NCBI RefSeq assembly: GCF_007860175.1
Contig: NZ_SJPX01000002.1
Span: 62,001-126,000, forward strand
Reading direction: 5' to 3'
DNA length: 64,000 bases
Origin: Rubripirellula reticaptiva
GTDB lineage: Bacteria; Planctomycetota; Planctomycetia; Pirellulales; Pirellulaceae
The notes under the pieces were generated by a model, which was given only the letters and a program-made list of their open reading frames with translations, had not been told where the DNA came from and searched no databases. A program made the position numbers and the translations under genes. Position 1 is the stretch's first letter; each line of letters starts with the position of its first letter. Shown piece by piece: positions 58,657 to 64,000 of the stretch.

Positions 58657-59507
58657 ACGGCGAAGACAGAAACACAAAATTGGTGACCGTGGGAAACACG
58701 GATCCGATCGGGAAAATCGCTGCAAATCAGATGATCGCGGACGGTCGAATCCGATCGGTTTGGCATACCGACCAAACCGAGTCAACCAACTCCGTCGCCC
58801 TTGCCGACGCTCGCCGCCTCTTACCCGAACTTACCATACCGCGACTCTACATCGCCGATCGCCAAACCGCAGGCCGCGGTCGCCACGGACGAACTTGGCA
58901 AAGCGACGAAACTTCGTTGACGTTTTCGTTGCTACTAAACTGGAAGTTCCAGAACGACACTCCCTCGCGATTGCTTTCGATGGCCGTCGGAGTCGGTATC
59001 GCGCGAGCCATCGAGTTTGACTATGCTCCGATTCGAACGTCATTGAAGTGGCCCAACGACGTCTTGATCGGCGGCGGAAAGGTCGCTGGTATATTACTAG
59101 AAGCTAACGTGCTGACCAATCATGTGATCGCCGGTGTGGGAATCAATGTAGGTTCAGCGCCTGACCTTTCACAACAACCCGATGCCAATCCCACTCGCTC
59201 GATCTCGTCGGTGGTCCACCGCGAAGTCCATCGCTACCGCTGCATGCCTTCGATCGTCAATGCAGTGCTAGATACGATCGACGAACTTCGCCAAGGGGAC
59301 GAATCTGAAATCATCCGCGAGTTCCGATCGCGGTGCCTATTGACCGGACAAATGATTTCGTTTGCAAGCGATGGCATCACTCATCAAGGCCGATGCCTAG
59401 GCGTCGACGCAACAGGATCGCTACGGGTTGAAACCAACGACACCATCCGATCGATTATCTCTGGCGAAGCAAGCTTGCTTCGAATCCAGCCCAAGCCCCA
59501 GCGTTAA
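58653..59507 (+). CDS. birA: Biotin--[acetyl-CoA-carboxylase] ligase
   Basis: The 284-residue product has the ligase motif AGRGRHGRTWQ (biotinyl-5'-AMP loop), then SLLLNW, IRTSLKWPNDVLIGGGKVAGILLEA and VAGVGINV, with the C-terminal SH3-like domain (GRCLGVDATGSLRVET). It attaches biotin to BCCP. There is no N-terminal helix-turn-helix, so it is not the repressor form. The start is uncertain: TTG at 58653 overlaps the preceding stop; GTG at 58683 and ATG at 58731 are alternatives. Confidence 0.9.
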   Translation: MNGEDRNTKLVTVGNTDPIGKIAANQMIADGRIRSVWHTDQTESTNSVALADARRLLPELTIPRLYIADRQTAGRGRHGRTWQSDETSLTFSLLLNWKFQNDTPSRLLSMAVGVGIARAIEFDYAPIRTSLKWPNDVLIGGGKVAGILLEANVLTNHVIAGVGINVGSAPDLSQQPDANPTRSISSVVHREVHRYRCMPSIVNAVLDTIDELRQGDESEIIREFRSRCLLTGQMISFASDGITHQGRCLGVDATGSLRVETNDTIRSIISGEASLLRIQPKPQR

Positions 59508-59523
59508 CCTAAGAGAGAAACCA

Positions 59524-60276
59524 ATGCCCGATATGACTCGCCCCGTTGCACTAGTTACCGGTGGCGGAACGGGAGTCGGCCGAGCCTGCGTCCTGCAACT
59601 CGCTGACCAAGGTTACGATGTTGTTGTTAACTACTCTCGCAGTCAGGACGATGCCGAAGCGACGGCCAAAGAAGCATCGGCGAAAGGCGTTACCGCCATC
59701 ACAGTTCAGTGCGACGTCGCCGATGACGTTTGCGTCCGAGCGATGATGGACCAGATCAAGACCCAGTTCGGCCGATTGGACGTCGTGATCAACAATGCTG
59801 CGATGACGCACTTCGTCCCCCACGACGACCTCGAAGGGCTAACCGAACCGATGTGGGATCGAATGCTGGGCGTTAATCTAAAAGGCCCGTTCTTTGTCAC
59901 TCGCGCCGCCGCGGACATGCTGCGTCAAGGAAACGGCGGATCCGTGGTTAACGTCAGCTCGGTCGCCGCGCTGACCGGCATGGGATCGTCGATCGGATAC
60001 TGTGCGGCCAAAGGGGGGCTTAATACGATGACCAAGTCATTCGCCCGGATCCTGGCGCCAGAAGTTCGCGTCAATTCAGTATGTCCAGGCCCAATCGACA
60101 GCCGATGGATTCGCGACGGGAACCCCGACTGGGATCTGAACGAAATGGTCACAAACTATCCAATTCCCAAAGCATCGCAGCCCAGCGACATCGCCGACGC
60201 AGTACTTTTCTTTGCCGTCCACAGCCAAATGGCCACTGGTCAGATCCTCAGCGTCGATGGCGGCCAGACACTTTGA
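59524..60276 (+). CDS. Short-chain dehydrogenase/reductase
   Basis: The 250-residue enzyme has the classical SDR motifs: cofactor site TGGGTGVGRA at residues 12-21, NNAAM, catalytic Ser in NVSSVAALTGMGSS and Tyr/Lys in YCAAKGG (YxxxK), and PGPIDSRW. It is likely NADP-dependent and acts on a 3-oxoacyl or sugar substrate. FabG is possible but gene context gives no support. It follows birA by 16 bases. Confidence 0.9.
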   Translation: MPDMTRPVALVTGGGTGVGRACVLQLADQGYDVVVNYSRSQDDAEATAKEASAKGVTAITVQCDVADDVCVRAMMDQIKTQFGRLDVVINNAAMTHFVPHDDLEGLTEPMWDRMLGVNLKGPFFVTRAAADMLRQGNGGSVVNVSSVAALTGMGSSIGYCAAKGGLNTMTKSFARILAPEVRVNSVCPGPIDSRWIRDGNPDWDLNEMVTNYPIPKASQPSDIADAVLFFAVHSQMATGQILSVDGGQTL

Positions 60277-60430
60277 CAAGTCGCCAACGCAGCTTAGCCT
60301 CCGTTACAGAATTCTGGGGGGAAAATCCGCAACACTCGCTAGTCTCTGGGGTTAGACAGAGAGTAAAATGACTAGACGGACGCTGTTTACGTGCCCGATC
60401 TCCATGCCTCACTATGTAAAGAGACTCAGA

Positions 60431-60949
60431 ATGAAGTTCAAAATGCTTGGCGCTATCGTTATGGCAGCAGTATTGGCAGCACCAGCGATCGCCGACGACG
60501 CAGATGGTGCCAAAAAGAAGAAGAAGGGTCAAAATCGCGGCCCATCCGCTTCCGCGCAAATCATCAAGCAGCTTGAATCGGTAAACCTGACAGAAGCTCA
60601 GACTGCGAAAATTAAAGAATTAGGCAAGGCAGCAGATGCTTCGATGAAGACCATCCGCGAAGAAGCTGGTTTGACGCCCGAGCTGATGAAGAAGCGCATG
60701 GAAGCTCAAAAGTCCGTTCGGGAAACCGGCAAGAAAGGTAAAGAAGCAGCCGAGGCCGTGAACGAAGCCGCAGGACTAACGGCTGAACAGTCCGCCGCAT
60801 TCGCCAAGATGAACGAAGCTCGTACCACATTCCAAAAGAGTGTCGTCGCGCTACTGACGGACACTCAAAAAGAAGGGCTGCCAAAAGCGATGTTACGAAC
60901 CGGCAAGCCAGCCGGTGAAAAAGGCAAGAAGAAGAAAGACGCTGCCTAA
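60431..60949 (+). CDS. Lys-rich secreted helical protein
   Basis: The 172-residue product has a signal peptide (KFKMLGAIVMAAVLAAPAIA) followed by lysine-rich helices: KKKKKGQNRGP, IIKQLESVNLTEAQTAKIKELGKAAD, ELMKKRMEAQKSVRETGKKGKEAAEAV and ending KKKKDAA. The LTxxQxxKIxxL spacing recalls Spy/CpxP-type periplasmic chaperones in a loose way, but the family call is not firm. A terminator follows 30 bases after the stop. Confidence 0.72.
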   Translation: MKFKMLGAIVMAAVLAAPAIADDADGAKKKKKGQNRGPSASAQIIKQLESVNLTEAQTAKIKELGKAADASMKTIREEAGLTPELMKKRMEAQKSVRETGKKGKEAAEAVNEAAGLTAEQSAAFAKMNEARTTFQKSVVALLTDTQKEGLPKAMLRTGKPAGEKGKKKKDAA

Positions 60950-60978
60950 ATCAACCGACAGAATAAAGTATCTTGTGA

Positions 60979-61019
60979 TGACGCGAGCACCTCCGGTGTT
61001 GTTCGCGTCATTTTTTTTT
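60979..61019 (+). terminator. Rho-independent terminator of the Lys-rich protein gene
   Basis: TGACGCGA and TCGCGTCA form an eight-base stem that encloses a smaller inner hairpin (CACC/GGTG), and a run of nine T residues follows (61011-61019). It lies 29 bases after the stop codon at 60949. Confidence 0.92.
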
Positions 61020-61066
61020 GGCGACATGACGACGCCACTTTTTCCATTGAGCAAAGAGTCTCAGCA

Positions 61067-62275
61067 ATGCGCGCTTCTGATTCGGCAAACTCGATCAATT
61101 TGCTGCCGGTTGGGGCTGACTTTGCGACCAACCAACTCGATCCGCATGATCCCAACTATGCCATCGACGTAATCCAGCGAGTCATTGACTTAGCCGTATC
61201 GCGCGACGCGTCCGATGTTCACCTGCAACCCCGTCCCGACGGCTGGGACCTTCTGTTTCGGATCGACGGCGTTCTCTCCTTAGTCCAGTCGATTCCTGGT
61301 GGCGGTGAAAGCGACCCCGTTAAACGCTTGATGGTGATGGCTGGCTTACCGACTTATCGCAGCGGGCAACCGATGGAAGGCCGACTTCGATTCGAAGGTG
61401 CCGATCATCCGCACGCCAATGTCTCCATACGGCTTGGTATCTATCCCACGATCCACGGGCCGCGAGCTGTCATTCGACTACTGCGGAAGAGCGATGCGTA
61501 TGACTCGTTGAACGCAATCGGCCTCGCTGATGAGGTAACCCGAACGCTCCAGCAGCTCTGTAGCCAAACCGACGGGGCCGTCTTGATGTCGGGCCCCGCC
61601 GGCAGCGGAAAGACAACGACGATGTACGCCATGCTTCGTCATATCGCCGATGCGATTCCTCGGCGCAGTGTCGTGACGATCGAAGATCCGGTCGAGTCGA
61701 TCATCCCCAATATTAGCCAAAGTGAACTGGACCCGGCGGGCGGCATGACCCTGGCATCAGCGCTCCGCAGCGCGGTTCGTCAGGACAGCGAAGTATTGTT
61801 GGTCAGTGAAATTCGCGACCCCGATACGGCCGAAGCCGCGATGCAGGCGTCCTTGACCGGGCACCTCATTTTTTCATCCCTTCACGGCACCGATGTCGCG
61901 GCATCGCTGCGCCGATTGATGCAACTCGGCGTGCCGCACTTTGTGATCCGCAGCGGTGTGCGCGCGATCCTTACCCAGCGACTACTGCGAAGGCGATGCC
62001 CCGACCACAAATCCGAGGATTGCCAAACATGCCTAGGAACCGGTTACCAAGGTCAGATCGCGATCGCTAGCTGCGTGCGATTCGACGGCACCGATCCGGT
62101 TGGAGAAGCCCTCTCAGATGCACTGACCGAGGGCGCGTCAACGGGCGTCATGCGCCGCGTCGCATCCGAATCGGGATACATCGATTTACACCGCCGTGCA
62201 AAGCAATGTGTTGAAGCGGGATTCACGGACGAATCGGAAATCTACCGTGTGCTGGGTTCCAATCCTGCAAAATGA
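61067..62275 (+). CDS. GspE/PilB-type secretion ATPase lacking the N-terminal domain
   Basis: The 402-residue product has the GspE core: ASDVHLQPRPDGWDLLFRIDG (N-terminal D/R motif), Walker A GPAGSGKTT, the Asp box TIEDPVESI, Walker B region EVLLVSEIRDPDTAE and SSLHGTD-type His box. A C-terminal CPDH...CQTC pair gives the GspE zinc motif. The MshEN N-terminal domain is missing, so it may work with a separate subunit. The gene is alone, adjacent to flgK, so its system cannot be told from context; T2SS or type IV pilus are both possible. Confidence 0.9.
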   Translation: MRASDSANSINLLPVGADFATNQLDPHDPNYAIDVIQRVIDLAVSRDASDVHLQPRPDGWDLLFRIDGVLSLVQSIPGGGESDPVKRLMVMAGLPTYRSGQPMEGRLRFEGADHPHANVSIRLGIYPTIHGPRAVIRLLRKSDAYDSLNAIGLADEVTRTLQQLCSQTDGAVLMSGPAGSGKTTTMYAMLRHIADAIPRRSVVTIEDPVESIIPNISQSELDPAGGMTLASALRSAVRQDSEVLLVSEIRDPDTAEAAMQASLTGHLIFSSLHGTDVAASLRRLMQLGVPHFVIRSGVRAILTQRLLRRRCPDHKSEDCQTCLGTGYQGQIAIASCVRFDGTDPVGEALSDALTEGASTGVMRRVASESGYIDLHRRAKQCVEAGFTDESEIYRVLGSNPAK

Positions 62276-62302
62276 AGCTGAATAAAGTCAAGTTTGAACA
62301 GC

Positions 62303-63991
62303 TTACAGATTGACCAGCAAGTCAAGCATTTCGGCAGCCGTCGAAATCACTCTTGATGATGCTTGGAACGCGCGTTGGTAGCTAATCATCTTGATCGACT
62401 CTTCGTCGATATTTACGCCAGTAATCGCCAAGTGCTGGCTTTGAAGCGTCGCGTAGAAATTCCGCAGGCCCTCACTCGAACTTCCTTGTAGGCTGATTTT
62501 CTGCCCCAGTCCAGACACTGAACGCTCGTACGTTTGACGAACCGACTGACCGCCTAGGTTATCAAGCGGCTTGTCGACCAGGTCAATCAAGTTGGTCAAC
62601 GTGTTGGTGTCCTCGGAGATCCCATTCTCGCTGATCGCCAAAAAATCTGCGTTCTCTTTCAGAACTGAATTGACCGCAATGTCGCCACCATTTCGTCCTG
62701 TAAAGAATGTATTGATTCCAGCAGCCGCGACGAATCCGCTGGTGTCTTCACCAAAAACAAACTGAGCCGTTGGCGAATCCGACAGAATCTCGATACGACC
62801 TTCACGTGTCACATTAGCGGTCAGACCATCGATCGCGTTGATATCGGCAACAATCGACTGGACGGTCGAATCGGTCACCTGTCCGAGCATACGAACGTTA
62901 ATACGGTGATCGCTAATCACTGCACCGCTTTCGTCCACTATGCTCATGTCGAACGTACCATTGCTTGGGGTCCATGCAAGGTCCGCATCAACAAGTGGCA
63001 CGCCCGTGTTTGATTTGACCGTCGACAACAGACTGTCGTAACCGCGCCGCCCTTGACCTTGCGAGTGGACCTCGTTGACAGATCGAATCAACGAAGATGC
63101 CATCGCGTCGATGCTGTCGATGTAATCGCCAAAAACACTTCCAACCACTTCGTTAGTTGCACCCAACAATCCGCGAGTAGCAAGCAGCGGTGAATCCGTT
63201 TCAACGATCCGAATTTCGTTCGAACCTTTCTCGGAACTGTAAGCTGACTTGACTTCGCGGTAGTTGCCGTTGCTGACCAAATAGTCACCACCGACAAACA
63301 CCGCGATCGATCCACTTTCTTGTTCCTGAAAGTTCAAGTTGACGTATTCAGATAACTCTTCGAGGTCGCGATAACGTTGATCACGGAGTCCCGTCGCGTC
63401 ACTGTGCAGCACGCCCCCACCTTCGACCGTTGCGATTTCAAGGTTCAGTTTTGCAATGCTTTCAGTCAATCGATTGATGTCATTTGCAATCTGGTCTAAG
63501 TCGCCGTTCCAAAGCTCACGACGATCGATTGCCATATCGCGACTCTGGTTAATGTTATTGGCCAGAGTGTCAGCTTGCAGAATAACGAAGTCGCGAAGCG
63601 AACCGTCATTTGGCTGAGTCGAAAGCTCGTGCAGGGCATTGTTGAACAGAGTGAACTGCTGATTGAGCCCCTCGTTGTTCAGGTCGTTGGTCAATTCTTC
63701 GAGTTGCCCATACGCCTTGTCCAGCGCCTCGGAACCAGCTAGATCCGTCTTTGCGTTGAACATTCGCTCGGCAAGCTGTTGGTCAATGACCTGGACAATA
63801 CCAGTAGGCCGAACTCCCGTGCCCTTGATCAGCCCGCCTTCACGAACGGCAACCGACGCGACTTGTTCGAGATTCTGGCGGATGTAGCCGGGCGTGTTCG
63901 CGTTAGCAATGTTGTTGCCAACCACTTGCAACCCAATCTGGGCCGCATTGAGAGCACCGGCGGATTGCTGAATGGTTCCGAACAGACTCAT
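62303..63991 (-). CDS. flgK: Flagellar hook-associated protein 1
   Basis: The 562-residue product starts with the conserved flagellar-rod/hook N-terminus (GALNAAQIGLQVVGNNIANANTPGY), which forms the inner coiled tube. It ends with SYQRAFQASSRVISTAAEMLDLLVNL, the matching C-terminal motif. It joins hook and filament. A central variable region of beta-rich domains is normal. The start is at the right edge of the window (ATG 63991), so upstream flagellar genes lie outside. The planctomycete swarmer cell is flagellated, consistent with this gene. Confidence 0.96.
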   Translation of the reverse strand: MSLFGTIQQSAGALNAAQIGLQVVGNNIANANTPGYIRQNLEQVASVAVREGGLIKGTGVRPTGIVQVIDQQLAERMFNAKTDLAGSEALDKAYGQLEELTNDLNNEGLNQQFTLFNNALHELSTQPNDGSLRDFVILQADTLANNINQSRDMAIDRRELWNGDLDQIANDINRLTESIAKLNLEIATVEGGGVLHSDATGLRDQRYRDLEELSEYVNLNFQEQESGSIAVFVGGDYLVSNGNYREVKSAYSSEKGSNEIRIVETDSPLLATRGLLGATNEVVGSVFGDYIDSIDAMASSLIRSVNEVHSQGQGRRGYDSLLSTVKSNTGVPLVDADLAWTPSNGTFDMSIVDESGAVISDHRINVRMLGQVTDSTVQSIVADINAIDGLTANVTREGRIEILSDSPTAQFVFGEDTSGFVAAAGINTFFTGRNGGDIAVNSVLKENADFLAISENGISEDTNTLTNLIDLVDKPLDNLGGQSVRQTYERSVSGLGQKISLQGSSSEGLRNFYATLQSQHLAITGVNIDEESIKMISYQRAFQASSRVISTAAEMLDLLVNL

Positions 63992-64000
63992 CGCGTTTCC

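Noticed and set aside
62275-62304. AAGCTG/CAGCTT inverted repeat between gspE-like and flgK genes as bidirectional terminator
   Set aside because: Only six base pairs with an 18-base loop and no T-run.
1-64000. CRISPR array or rRNA operon
   Set aside because: No regularly spaced identical repeats of CRISPR type and no rRNA signature sequence were seen; the only tandem arrays are the 18-bp units, the GAA run and coding repeats.

Overview
The window reads as a chromosomal segment of a planctomycete, most likely a Pirellulaceae/Rhodopirellula-type bacterium. Supporting signs are a G+C content that looks moderate (mid-50s percent by eye), genes with little operon clustering, a stand-alone RNA polymerase alpha-CTD protein, large von Willebrand/glutamine-amidotransferase-like membrane proteins, secreted Cys-rich proteins, multiheme cytochromes with Sec signals, a Tat-exported Gfo/Idh/MocA oxidoreductase, an 'alternative' GlmU-like protein, an acetyl-xylan-esterase-like hydrolase and dispersed short intergenic repeats. 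This assignment is inference from gene families; no 16S rRNA is present.

Layout. 0-5 kb: a TolC-type outer-membrane protein with a clear terminator, a repeat-rich gap, then a Cys-rich secreted protein and an OprP-type porin, both on the minus strand. 5-11.6 kb: a minus-strand run of GlmU-like protein, argC, a CPBP protease and a giant VWA protein. 11.8-19.4 kb: a secreted helical protein, tRNA-Lys and tRNA-Ser, an ApbE flavin transferase, a STAS + histidine kinase pair, a three-gene arrestin-like/arrestin-like/P-loop ATPase operon, and an alpha-CTD protein. 19.6-27 kb: an SLBB lipoprotein and wecB (polysaccharide), a large disordered Arg/Asp-rich protein, the SRP RNA gene directly upstream of dnaX, and a type I phosphodiesterase. 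27.5-28.5 kb: a complete IS5-family element with a TAA target duplication. 29-39.8 kb: oxidoreductase, esterase, a heptaheme cytochrome with a four-helix membrane partner, a metalloprotease-like lipoprotein with a beta-barrel, an M28 peptidase and an APH-fold kinase. 39.8-44.3 kb: dsbD-like, mnmE and ogt in one run. 44.3-53.2 kb: a YfhO-type membrane protein, an internally deleted ISAs1 element that keeps both ends, a gene-poor kilobase, a PEGA lipoprotein, aroB and a terpenoid-cyclase-fold repeat protein. 53.4-58.2 kb: a K+ channel with a C-terminal zinc ribbon, then a pentaheme cytochrome overlapping a large outer-membrane barrel. 58.4-64 kb: small acidic membrane protein, birA, an SDR, a Lys-rich secreted protein, a GspE/PilB-type ATPase and flgK.

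How the genes work together. Housekeeping functions are scattered: arginine (argC), shikimate (aroB), biotin ligation (birA), tRNA modification (mnmE), DNA repair (ogt), replication (dnaX) and protein targeting (SRP RNA). The accessory theme is the cell envelope and periplasmic redox chemistry: two multiheme cytochrome modules, each translationally coupled to a membrane or outer-membrane partner, a DsbD-type thiol reductant exporter, an ApbE flavinyltransferase, several barrels, and exopolysaccharide genes. The best candidates for undescribed biology are the pentaheme cytochrome/barrel pair (possible porin-cytochrome conduit), the arrestin-like/ATPase operon, the DnaX protein that has lost all four zinc ligands, and the SRP RNA with a non-GNRA apical loop. 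All functional statements rest on motif reading by eye; no database search was run.
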